A stretch of DNA of 64,000 nucleotides from Lepturacanthus savala (lineage: Eukaryota; Chordata; Actinopteri; Scombriformes; Trichiuridae): NCBI GenBank assembly GCA_030544235.1, contig CM060472.1:15683654-15747653 (forward strand), written 5' to 3'. Of the stretch, positions 1 through 11,335 are shown in pieces. The number at the start of each line of letters is the position of its first letter. Within the stretch, counting starts at the first letter, position 1. Both the position numbers and the translations under genes were made by a program. The notes under the pieces are model-generated. The model had not been told where the DNA came from. It ran no database searches and worked only from the letters and a program-made list of their open reading frames with translations.

Positions 1-2985
1 AAAAAAAAAAAAAATCACACAAGGAGGTCAAAATGCATGCCCGCTACACAGACACCTGTTCCTGTTTATCTTTTTAATTTAGGATACATTGATGAGCCAC
101 TTTTTTGGGGGTTTTATGTAAAGTGGATGGAATAGCAGAGCATCAGCGGAGAAGCAGAAGAACTATTCCTGACATATTTTTGGACTATTTCCACTTTCAG
201 TATGACATGTGCGATGCGTTCAGGGTCAAACTTTTTTTCCGGTTTGTTCGGGATGTTGCATGTCGGATGATGAACGGACTCGCTCAACGCGTTTCATGAA
301 AAACCCACCAACAGCTGCGGTAGATCAACACTTAATCTTTTTAGCATCCAAATATGTGACTTTTGAAAAAACATTACATTACCGTTTAATTCACTTTTAG
401 AATTTCATTGGGGAGGGGACTTCATCCCGTGGAGAAAAAAAAACAAAAAACAAAATAAATGGTAGGAACTGTAAGGAACAGTGTTTCTGGCTTCAGGTCA
501 ACACATTACTGGAACTGTGGGGATTTCCACACAACAGCAGCGACACACACAACGTGCTCAGAATTAATAAGTGAAATGTGAGAGCGACTATGTGCTGATG
601 CTGCAGAAACAGGGACATTAAAAACCCTGATTTATGCATCCAGGCTGCGCTGATGGGACGACGCACATCCTCCTGCCTTGCTCAAGAGCATCAAGAGTGT
701 TTCGAGTTCACCCTGATTGAAGAAGAGCAGTTCTTTCTTTCTTTCTTTTTTTTTACTGTTACCGCCACAGATCTGACTGTGGCGACTTCCACAGCAGCAT
801 GTGACAAGAGGAATGTTTTTTTTTTTTTTTTTTTAAAAAAAGAAAAACTGTGGATGACTGAGGACGGCATCGTATTTCAATCCCAAACACCAGAATTAAA
901 GACCAGCAGTCCTTAATATTCATTTATTCAAAAGGAAAATATCTGAAATTGAGAGAATGAGTTCACAAGCAGATTTTTTTAAAGGTCGTATAAGGTCAAT
1001 GTGGAGCTTTCCCTGTACAATAGCCTCCTTAAAGTGTTTAGATTTAAATTTTTGTGTGTTTTTCAAACACATTTCAAAGATTTAAAAAGAAAATTTAAAA
1101 CCAGGACTTAATTGATTTAAAACAGAAGTCAACACTATAAGAAATTGGAATATAGGTTCCAAGTCCTGGCATGTGAGGGGTACACAATGAAAAAGAAAGC
1201 TTTGGTTTGAAAATTGATTCACATAACATTTCAAAATATTTGAATAATCTTTGAATAATAAAGTTTCCAAAAAACTAAACTGTCTCTTGTTTTTTTGTTC
1301 AGACCAACCCAGATATCATCGGTTTACTATTATAGAAGATAACCAGGAAATAACCAGGAACTAGAGAATTTGGACATTTTTTCTTAAAACCACTCTTTAA
1401 AATTCAACCTAAAATGCATTCTTTTTGTCCAGATCAACAGTCTACAAGCCAAAAATCATCAGTTTACAGTTATAGAAGACTAAAGAAACCAGAAAATAAT
1501 AGATTTGAGAAGCTAGAACCAAAGAATTTGTTCATTTTCTTTTGTTAGTCATTTTGGGACTCAAATCGATATTTGGCTACTTCATGTAATAGTTAGAAAC
1601 TAATCAATTAATCATTACAGCTGTACAATAAATGTTAAAAATAAAGATTCCCGGGTCTGAAGAGTGCAGGCAGACATTAATGTTAAAAGTCTCATATTTT
1701 ACACTCTTCCTGTGTTTTATTTGAGGTTTTAATGTCTATAAAAGTATATAGTTGTGGTTTCAAGAACCAGAAATCAGCATATTGAAGCTTCTCTCTGGAT
1801 CTCTAGAAAGAACAGGTTTTTGTTTGACTGGTTGATTTGTATCGACCAGTGCTCGAATGTGCTGTGGGCTGTATAGTTGTGACATCACAACTTCACCAAT
1901 GTCCTGAGGGCTGACTTTAAGACTTTTTGAATACCGGCAGAGTGCATATTTTCTGTGGTTTGAAACCTTTTAAACAAGAGACGGTATTTATAGAAACTTT
2001 AAGACTTTTGTTATAATCAAACATAGAGACCTTTATCAATTAATCGAGAGCATAATCAGTAAAGTAATCGATAATTAAAGCTCCCAGGAAACTAGTTTGG
2101 TGTGATATTTCCTCCCCAAGTCCACTCCTTCTTCGCGTGGTGCCTTCGCACTCAACCTCCTGAATGTCACTGATTCACTTGTCCGACGCCTAATGAATTG
2201 TTGTCACCTGAGCTAAATAAAACGGATCTCGTCCCATGGTCGACACTGTATGTGGCCTTTGTTTGTTTGGTGTGACTCCTCTGAAGGTTAATGACATCAA
2301 ACCACTTTCACATGACTGAAGTAGCTTCTTTTTTGTTTGTTTTTTGAGCCACAGAACCCTCCTCCTCTTCCTCCTCCTCCTCAGCCCCCGCCGGTGTTAC
2401 TGTCACTTTAAGGACCCGTGTGATGAAGCTGTGAGGACGAGAACGTTTTACCCACTTTGGGTCAATAAAGCACCAATAACACAACGCTGGGTTAATGTCA
2501 CCCAGAAAGCCACTCTGACCCTGATCCGCTGTTACTTTCTATTGCACTGCAGGGTTATTTAAACTCAAGCTTGTTATAATCTGCCGTTTTTTAAATTCAC
2601 ATGTTTGTTATTGATTGTTTTTTTGTCTTTTTTTTTTTGTCTTTTTGTACCTTTGGACAGTCACACAAATAAATCTGACACAGATTTTAGCTGAGTCTTG
2701 CTGATTCTAAATAAATAAACAGATGGCTACTGTTAACCAGTGTTGTTGTTGCTATATTGATCCAAACTGGGTAGAAATGTGAAACCAGTGCTTTAAATGA
2801 GAATAGTGATGTAAATATTCCCCACACACATACACACCTGTCTATATTTCAACATTAAAATGCATAAATTCCCATCCAGAATCAGTGAAACTTGGGGATC
2901 ATATTAATGATTCTGGGACATGGAAAAAATATATATATAAATATAAATCTGGTCATTTCTTGCACAGATTACAAGATGTAAAGCA
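1..2985. other. Intergenic, no gene recognised
   Basis: AT-rich DNA with poly-A and poly-T runs and a family B copy at 1300-1625. Short frames (up to 87 codons) are low-complexity and unconvincing. Confidence 0.6.
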
Positions 2986-2989
2986 TCTT

Positions 2990-3235
2990 TTGGGATGAAT
3001 GCGGAGTTCAAGCTGCACTTTGACCACTGCTGAAATAACAAAGACGCCGCTGTCGATTTCATTACCACGGCGGTAAAAATTCCTCCCTCGGTTTATTGGT
3101 GGCGGATACAAGAAATCTCATGTCGGTGAGAACTCAATATGTCAGGATGACCGGCGCCCGACCGAGCTAATAACAGGACGGGACAAAGGGACGGCGAGCT
3201 GGATGAAGATTCGTCTCCCTGACCTGCTGAGAAAG
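2990..3235. promoter_or_regulatory. GC-richer block, candidate conserved noncoding element
   Basis: A sharply bounded stretch of complex, CpG-containing sequence within AT-rich, repeat-filled DNA. It includes a GGTTTATTGGTGG segment and a GAGCTAATAACAGGACGGGAC segment. There is no open frame and no similarity to the dispersed repeats elsewhere in the window. Enhancer status is inference from texture only. Confidence 0.35.
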
Positions 3236-4073
3236 TAATAAAAACACACACGACAGCTGTGACTGATCTGGAAACATCAGGTTTTCACGCACCCCCCCCC
3301 CCCACACACACACACTCATGCAATAATAATCTCATTGATTGTATAAAGGCTGTACAAGTAAAGGCGAAATTCACACTCGCAGCTTGGCAGTCGCTGACAT
3401 TTTCTTCCACAAAAATGTTTGATTTACAAAAAATACGCAAAAAAAAACAAATATTAGGAGTTGATTTCAGATGACGTCAATAAAAGTGCGTCAGAAGGTG
3501 GAGAAGGCGATGGAAATTTGAAATATTAGTCTTCTTCAAGCTTCGTGGATATCATTAGACAATTAAATCTACTGACTTTTGATTGATTAACTGAAAATAT
3601 GAATCATAGTTCCAGCCAGTGTCCCGAAACGACCTTTCTGACTCACGTGCTAAGATTATTTAGATGTATTTATTTAAATGTAGATAATGATAATGTTCAT
3701 TAAACATAAATGAAAGCTGTTTTGTGTTATGTACATTAGTTTCATTACATTTTATTGAGATAAGAAGGTATTAATAGTTATTTGATTAACGGATGCTGGA
3801 GGACTGGTTGCAAGTGACAGTTTAGCAGGGAGCTGTGATGTAAAAAAAAAAAAACGGTATATAATATTACCTCAGGAACAAGTTGAAGATTTAATGAAAT
3901 TAAAAAATAAAAATGAATTACAAACAATATTTAAAAATTAAAAATAAAAAAATGTTATTTATTCCGCAGCCTTGATTTAAAAAGAACAGAGTTGCAATAG
4001 AACTGCAGATTTCTAAGACTTATTTTCCCAGGTATGTGCAGAATAAAACCTGAACGTTGCTTCTCCAGAAAGT

Positions 4074-4110
4074 CACACACGCACGCACACACACACACAC
4101 ACACACACAC
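4074..4110. repeat. (CA)n microsatellite
   Basis: Eighteen CA units with CG interruptions. Confidence 0.9.
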
Positions 4111-4176
4111 CAGGTGCATCATAAAGTACGCAAAGTGATGAAATGAAGTTTGGACTCATAGCGGTACAGAATGTGC

Positions 4177-4177
<1 letters not shown>

Positions 4178-4205
<28 letters not shown>
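4178..4205. repeat. Poly(A) run
   Basis: 28 consecutive A. No retroelement body was recognised upstream. Confidence 0.9.
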
Positions 4206-4208
<3 letters not shown>

Positions 4209-4979
4209 AAAAAATGTCAAATAATGTAGGACAACATGAATAAATAAATAAATATTTCAATATTGTGAAAATATTTCCATAGATCATAAATTGTCCCATG
4301 ACTAATGGCAGAAAAACTTCCATGATTTAGTTGCCAAACAGAAAATCTGCTGTGTTTGGCCCTTGGTTTTCATTTCAGACCTTTATTTATCTCTACACTA
4401 TGTCTGGGCAATAAATAAAAAACAATAGTGATGGTGCTCCCTCCATAAACGTCATATATCCCTTGAAAATGAAGCAATCACAGATGGACATTTGAAAGAT
4501 AAAACGCCAAATCTAATTTTTGTCCTGGTTGTTATTAAAGTTGATATTTAAAAATGATCAAAAATCACAGTGATCGGCCAATATGAATATTTGATATCAA
4601 CATATGTTCTAGCTGTATCGGCCGCCTCTACACATATGTATTAAAAGTAAATCATTAAACATAAAATGTCCCCTAATGTCCCCCAAAATGTCCACCTATA
4701 TTGTTTTTAATAATCTCTATACTCGACTTTCTTTTTAAACCAGAGTGAAATAAATGGAAAAACAACGATGGCAGAAAGTAGGAAAACATTTTTTTTTTTT
4801 TTTAATCTGAAACCATTACAGCTTTGGAATATTACGCTGATGTGTTAAAACGTGGCAGACAATGGGTGATAAATGGTGGAATATCAGCAGGAAAATGAAG
4901 GAGTAGCAGCGCTGCAGTGTTTCAGTGCAGACTCTGAATCAGAACTCTTTTTTTTTAATGAAATAAATCACCTTTAGAC

Positions 4980-5280
4980 TATTAAACACCCGATCTAAAT
5001 ACCGAGGAGCTCAGTGCGGACTGTACCGGTTTATCAGCCGTCCACGCATGTGGGCAACGCTGCTGCTGCTGCCGGATTCCCGCGACATTTGCCAATATTT
5101 TAGTGATTAGAGCAGCTGAGGGCCTGGTTCAAACTCCAGCTCGGCTCCGCTAATGAGTGAACAAACAGCCTCTAATAGGCCTGTGAATGTGAAAAAAACA
5201 GGCTAATGCGACCGGCTGAAGTCCGCCTGGTGCACCACGGCGCCGCAAAAAAGCCTGTTACCAACCAATTAGGACCAGTA
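4980..5280. promoter_or_regulatory. Candidate conserved noncoding element
   Basis: Complex sequence rich in homeodomain-like TAAT cores (GCTAATGAG, TCTAATAGG, CCAATTAGG) and a forkhead-like AACAAACA, with retained CpGs. It has no coding frame and is bordered by poly-pyrimidine/purine low-complexity DNA (the GAG repeat at 5304-5338). Confidence 0.4.
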
Positions 5281-5303
5281 TGGCAGAGCTGAGGACTGGG
5301 TGA

Positions 5304-5338
5304 AGAGGAGGAAGAGGAGGAGGAGGAGGAGGAGGAGG
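5304..5338. repeat. (GAG)n trinucleotide repeat
   Basis: GAGGA/GAG repeat between two candidate regulatory blocks. Confidence 0.85.
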
Positions 5339-5599
5339 CTCACCACTATCACCGCACATGCTCAGTCTGGCTCTGGCAAAGGGGGTGTGGTGCTGTTAGT
5401 GTGTGTAAAGGGGGTGGGGGGGTGGTGAAGCAGGGCGAGGGAGGCTGCTTTACTCCTCCTCTTCTTCCTCCATCCTCAGGGGGAATCACACATTGTTTGA
5501 ACTGTATTTTTGCACCACATGACTTGCAGATTTTTTTTTCTACCCTTCGTCGTCTTTTTTAAACATTTCTGCCCCCCCCCACCGTCCCTCCCCCATCCA

Positions 5600-6085
5600 T
5601 CCCTCCTCTCGCTGTGCGAGCGGCCGCTCTTGCCAGGCAGGAAAGGCGAAACAGCTGTGGCGGTGCCGAGCAGTTTCCCCCATTAACCGAGGAATTATGC
5701 AAGCAGGAAATTCAAATAAGATGCAGATGAGCCGCGGAGCCGGGGCTCCAACCGAATTCCTCTCCCCTTCGCCGCAAAAAAAAAAAAAAATTAAAAGAAA
5801 ACCTGACGGGAGCCCGATCCAGCCGAGCTGCCCGCCGATCGCCATTCCAACAGTTTGTCCCCCACCCCCCAAAAAAATCCAAACCACCTGCGTCAGTCGA
5901 ATGAAAACCATTAATGAATTGGAGTAGCACCTCCTCTGACCAGACGCCTCTTGGCAGTGAAACGAAGGCAACATGTGGCAGTTTAAACACAGACTGTGTA
6001 ATGTTTCCACGCCATTAAATCATCGCCACATTAATCTTGAGATATTAATTAAGCCTAAACGCGGGACAGGTCTGTCAGCCTCCAT
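5600..6085. promoter_or_regulatory. Candidate conserved noncoding element
   Basis: CpG-bearing complex sequence containing an octamer-like ATTATGCAAG, TTCAAATAAGATGCAGATG and, near 6010-6060, several TAAT/TTAATTAA cores. Overlapping open frames on both strands carry homopolymer-coded runs and resemble no protein, so I read the block as regulatory. Confidence 0.4.
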
Positions 6086-7014
6086 CAGCCTGTACTCTGG
6101 TTCTTACATGATGACGCAGCAGGACGGATCCGACGGGACGTGATGGATGAGTGCGAAGGCCTGAAAGACCCGAAGGTGGCAGCAGGAAGAGAAGGAAGGA
6201 AGCAGCATGTAAACCTAAATATAGGAAGAAAAAAGAAAAGACTTGAGCGAAACGTTCACACAAGTCTTTTCTGTTTTGCGACCGAAACAACACATCGCAG
6301 CAGAAACTGGGTTTTATTACCCGAATAGTTGGTTGTCAATTAATTTTCTCGTGGTCGATTAATCAGTTTGTCTACAACGTGTCGGAAAATATTGATGGAT
6401 GTACGACACATTTCCATTAAGTTCTGATATTAAATATCTTCATTTGTCTGACTAACAGTCCAGAACACAAAGATAATCAGTTTACGATGAAGTCAAAACA
6501 AAAGCTGCAGCTAGAGATGTTTTTTGGCAATTTTGCTTAAATGATTAATAGATTATCACGGCTGATTATTTTCTAGTAAGAGAGAAATTACTTAATCTGA
6601 CAATTATCATTCCATTGCATACTATTGTTGGGCCTGGTAGGATTCTAGAAGTGGACGTTGGGTAAAGTCCTATCTGATTTGGCCACCTATTTTCTATGCT
6701 ATACATTTTTGTTTTACCCATGATTTTCCATTCAATGCTGGGATTTCCATTTTTTCCATTTGCTTGAGGGTACCTGGATGCACCACTGCCTCTTGATTGG
6801 CTGCCTCGACTGAAACCGCTCCGCGTGAGTGTGAAGACGATTAGTCGATTAATTGATTTGTTGATGTCTCAAAAACTAAACAGTAACTGTTTTGTTAATC
6901 ATTTCATACTTTAAGTAATCTTGGTTCCAGTTTCTCCAATGGTTGAGGCTGAACTGAATGGGTGGGAGGGAGGATTCTTGAAACTTTTGCACAATTTATA
7001 CACTGACCTTATAA

Positions 7015-7445
7015 TCTCTAACCTTAACATAATAAAATGCTAACCCAAACCTGACCCAACCATAAAGTGTCCAAACCTAACCCAAATTTTTAACCCTAAC
7101 CCTTAACCCTTAACCTCATCTATCTGTAACCTTATTTTAACGCACATCTAACCTAACCTTAACATGTTAACCTTAACCACCCTTAATCTAACCTTCATCA
7201 CCTTCATCACCTTTTCCTAACCTTAAACTACCTGTACTCTTAACCAAACCTTAAACTGTAACCTTAACCTAACTCTAACCTAACCCTAACCTTAAACTAT
7301 CTGTACCCTTAACCTAACCTTAAACTGTAACCTTAACCTAACCTTAACCTAACTCTAACCTTACCCTAACCTTCATCTAACTGTAACCTTAACCTAACCT
7401 TAATCTGACCTTAAACCAACTCTAAGCTTAACCTAACCTCAATCT
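7015..7445. repeat. Degenerate telomere-like (CCCTAA)n block
   Basis: About 430 nt are made almost entirely of CCTAAC, CCCTAA and CCTTAA variants, in the C-rich orientation on the plus strand. The units vary in length (5-7 nt) and carry many substitutions, so this is an old interstitial telomere-like tract or a related short tandem repeat, not a chromosome end. Confidence 0.75.
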
Positions 7446-8519
7446 ATCAAACTCCTTAATGAACCTTAATTAAAGTGACACTGAGGAGTTTATTTTTGGT
7501 TCTAAAACAGTCTCATCCTAATGTGGGTGAATATACATTACCCACACATCTGGTACCTTGTATCAGGTACTATTTTTGGCATCATCTCCTTCGGGGTTCC
7601 AGGCGAGCTGGACAGTTGCTGTAACCAGGCTGCTGGCTACTGACTGACCAGAGATTTACATCAAAAGATGAGTCCTGATGAGCCAAGCCTGACAGTGGCG
7701 ATATATACAATAATAGTGAGCATGTGACGAATAGTTTGTGGCATTTTTATGGATACTGGAAATAATCACCAGAGGGTCAGTAAACCTGTGTAATAAGAAT
7801 TAATTCCTATCCAAACTTTTATACCGCTGATGATTACTTTTCGTGTGGTTTTTGGGTTCTGTTGAGAACCCTTAACTTTCTGGTTAAATCCCTGCTTGAA
7901 TTTGACATCTAATTTAATCCTTCGAGAACTCAAAAATGCCTCTTCTGTAAGAGCGGACAAAGGGAAGCTGTATTAGACACAACTGTCTGCCTTTGACACT
8001 TCCTGCTGCGACACTTTCTCTTTAACCTTTGACTCCATTTTATCACGACCACTTATCGCCGTCGTCGTTGAGTCGGCTTTTTTCCAGCTCGTTCTCCTGT
8101 CGCAGACCTCGTCAGTGTCTCCACATTGTGGCATTAAAAAACAGCCGGCGTCCCAGATGACACAGCCGACTGACCTGACTTATCTTCATCATCCTCCCCT
8201 GTAGGATGAGGAGGTTTTCTATTATTAGAGCCGTACAAACTTGGCCTATAGCTGTGCATTCGGCCTGGTTTTTTCAGTGCCGCACTGCACTGTGGAGCAG
8301 AGAGCTTCACCCAAACCGTGTTTTCTGTTTATTTTTTTTTACGCTGCTTTTTTTTTAATGACAGAAATAATATGGTGCCACAAATGTATATATGACATTT
8401 TTAATATGGCTATGCTAACAAGAGGTAATATGGAAAAAAAACAAGTGCAGGATGATTATCCTACAACGTTGCTGGTGAGGACTCAAGACAGTGCTGTCGG
8501 TAAGGATCAGAGTGATGAT

Positions 8520-8549
8520 ACACACACGCACACACACACACACACACAT
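8520..8549. repeat. (CA)n microsatellite
   Basis: CA repeat just upstream of the CCAAT/GC-box cluster; explains the His-Thr and Val-Cys frames here. Confidence 0.9.
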
Positions 8550-8559
8550 AGTTTCACAG

Positions 8560-8800
8560 CATGAGAGCGCTCTGATAGGCCAGACAGCAGCAGGGAGTGA
8601 AGACAGAGAAGCGGCCAATGGGGACACAGGGTTGTTGCTCGGCCTACAGCGGCCGGCCAATGGAAACGTGGCCCCGGCTCCCCAGAGGCGGGGCGTTCCA
8701 GGTCTTGCCTTCCTTGTTTTGTGTTTTTGGCATCGGACAGGGAGCCGCATTCCTGCCGTTCCCCCTGCTCCATTCCTGGGCTGGTGGCTGCAGGGTTCAA
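8560..8800. promoter_or_regulatory. CCAAT/GC-box cluster, promoter-like
   Basis: Two GGCCAATGG motifs 43 nt apart (8614-8618 and 8657-8661), followed by a GC box GAGGCGGGGCG at 8685-8695, in locally GC-rich DNA. The arrangement resembles a TATA-less promoter firing rightward, but no exon or protein can be assigned. Confidence 0.35.
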
Positions 8801-10689
8801 GAGGTGAAGTAGGGAACTGTGGGAAACTAAGGAGGAGGAGAGAAGGGGGGACCCGAACATGCATGCAGGTAGAAAATAAGGAAAAGAAAGTAACGAAGTA
8901 CCTCTATGTTGTAGGGTGTAGTTGCCTCACTTTTCACATGCCTAGGAGTTGGTATCAACTCCACCAAATGGAGATTTTTCCCTCCTAAACTTCTCACGTG
9001 GTTTTATTTCAATGAATTAATATTTCAGGAAAGAATTAAGATTACAGGAAAGTTCCCAATAGTGAAAACAGATCTGTGAATCAGAACTTTGTTCTTTACT
9101 CTCCTATTTATCACGACCCCATCACTTTTATCTGCTGACCCGTTGGAGGGGCCGACCCCTAGGTTGGAAAACACCGGACGAAACAAGCTAACTGTATATA
9201 AAGTAGTTTAAAGGATGACGCTTCATAATAATAATCTGATGATGTCATAGAATATTATACAGTCAGAGACCAAAACCAATACTTTATTGCAATATAAATT
9301 TAACTACATCAACTCATAATACTTATGTTTACTTGACTTTTCATGCAGGATTTTTACTTGTAATGGAGTCTATATTCTATTTTTCCTGCAGTAAAGGATC
9401 TCAGGAAATCAGACCAGTGCATCAGTATCTAAACCTCATGTGCAGATACACAACCAATCGATATTTAATACTTTTCAAAGACATTCAAGGTCTTTAACTC
9501 AAATCTGAATCAAAGGTTTCTCTAGTTCACTGATTTAGAGCCGAAACCAATGATTATCGGTATCGTTGGTTAAGCTGTGGATAATTTTCTCGATTCATCG
9601 ATTAGTTGGTTGATATAACAGGAAATGTTTCCTAAAGCTCAAAGATAAAAGTCCTCAGATGTCTTGTTTTGTCCACAATCCAAATACGTTTAGTTCACCG
9701 ACATAGAGAGCAAAAGAAACTAGACAAATTTACATTTAGAAAGCTGGAACCAGATATTTGGACTTTATTTTTATTTAAAAAATGACTCAATGAGACTAAT
9801 TAATCATCAAAACAGTCAACTAATCGACTAATGGACGGATCATTGCAGCTCTATATTAATTAAATCTGGTTGCACTTGGGAATATTTTAGGATGTGGGTA
9901 CACTGCTTAATTTAGATTATTTAGATTATCTCAATGAGACCAGAGAAAAATAAAACATTTACTTTAAGTTATTAAATACAGTCTGATGCCAAGAAAATAG
10001 GACACACTCAGACTAACTAAACAGTACAAGTGAAGAGTCAAGGTTGCAATGTACTAATATTATAGTTGATGGATGGATAAGTGGTAGGAAAAAACACCAG
10101 AGCTGAGCAGAGGAAGGTTTTTTTTTTTGTTTTTTTGCCTCGGGATGGAGCCGAGGAGAGGGAAACTGGAGAAGTGACGATGATTGAGGAGGAAGAAGAC
10201 GGGGACGCGAGCGACTACTGCTGACACTCAAGAGGAGTGACTGTGCTATTCTGACCGGAAGGTCGTTTCGGCTTCTAGGAGACGGGAACTGATGAAAGGA
10301 AAAAAAAAAAAAATTGGACTTTTAGGAGGCTCTGCTGCGGCCTGAGACGGCGTCGGCAGGACCCGCTTCAGGTCCCTGGAGGATTCAGGAGCCACCGAGG
10401 AACGTGCCGGTTAATCTGCCGCGGATGCCTCCAGTTCAGGTCCAGTGGTTTGTCCACCAGGGAGCGTTCACAGGCTTTTTTTCCCCCCAACAATTCTTCA
10501 TAGACAATCACTTGTATTAATTCACTTTATATTTTTCAATGACTCTTTTAATTTATAAACTGTCAGGAAATATTAGACAGAAAATTCCTCCAATTTTAAA
10601 AATAAAGAAAAGAATAGCAGTCGATTTATTATTAGCATTTATTTAAGGTTAGAAATGAGGACGTCAGTTTGAACCATTTTAGTTCAGAC

Positions 10690-11335
10690 TGAAATATCTC
10701 AACAACTATCGGATGGATCGTCCTGTGAGGATGAATTATAACAACTTTTTTGATCCACTTTTTTCCCCTTTAGCTGCACCATGAGATTACATGTTTCCCA
10801 AAGGATGAGTCATTACTTTGGTGATGCTTTGGCTGTTTTGTTCAGTTATTCCTGTCCCCCCAGAGGATAATCTATATTATCCTCTGACCTTTCCTCTAAT
10901 GCCACCATGAGGTCCACATTTGTGGTTTAAAATGAAACATCTCAACGACCGTTGGATGTGTCGCCATGAAACAGATACAACTTGATACAGATGTTCATAT
11001 TCCCCAGAGGATGAATTATAATAACTTAGGTGATGCTTTTGCTTTGTTATGTTCAGTCACTTCTGTTCCTCAGAGGATGAATCATAATCACTTTGGTGAT
11101 GCTTTGGCTGTTTTGTCCAGTTATTCCTGTTCCCCAGAGGATAATTTATAACTTTGGTGATCCTCTGACTTTTCCTCTAGCTCCACCATGAGGTTTTAAA
11201 TGATATATCTCAACAACTGTTGGTTATGTTGTCATAAACTTGATGATGATGTTCATTTTCCTCAGAGGATGAGCCATAAAAACTCTGGTGATGTTCTGAC
11301 TTAACACCAAGTCAAAGCTGCTGTCTAAAAGTAAG
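10690..11335. repeat. Tandem-like dispersed repeat
   Basis: Recurring phrases (CAGAGGATGAAT, ACTTTGGTGATGCTTTG, TCTCAACAAC) appear four to five times with variable spacing. I recall such units being widespread in teleosts. The short plus-strand frame inside is a repeat by-product. Confidence 0.6.

Noticed and set aside
5540..6010. 156-codon minus frame and overlapping frames
   Set aside because: Interrupted by homopolymer-coded Phe and Gly runs; open in several frames because the block is GC-rich noncoding DNA.
7015..7445. True chromosome end
   Set aside because: The repeat is degenerate and flanked on both sides by ordinary complex sequence.
8415..8988. Overlapping frames of 107-165 codons on both strands
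   Set aside because: They cross a CA microsatellite and a GC-rich promoter-like block; both strands are open, with no domain or sensible composition.
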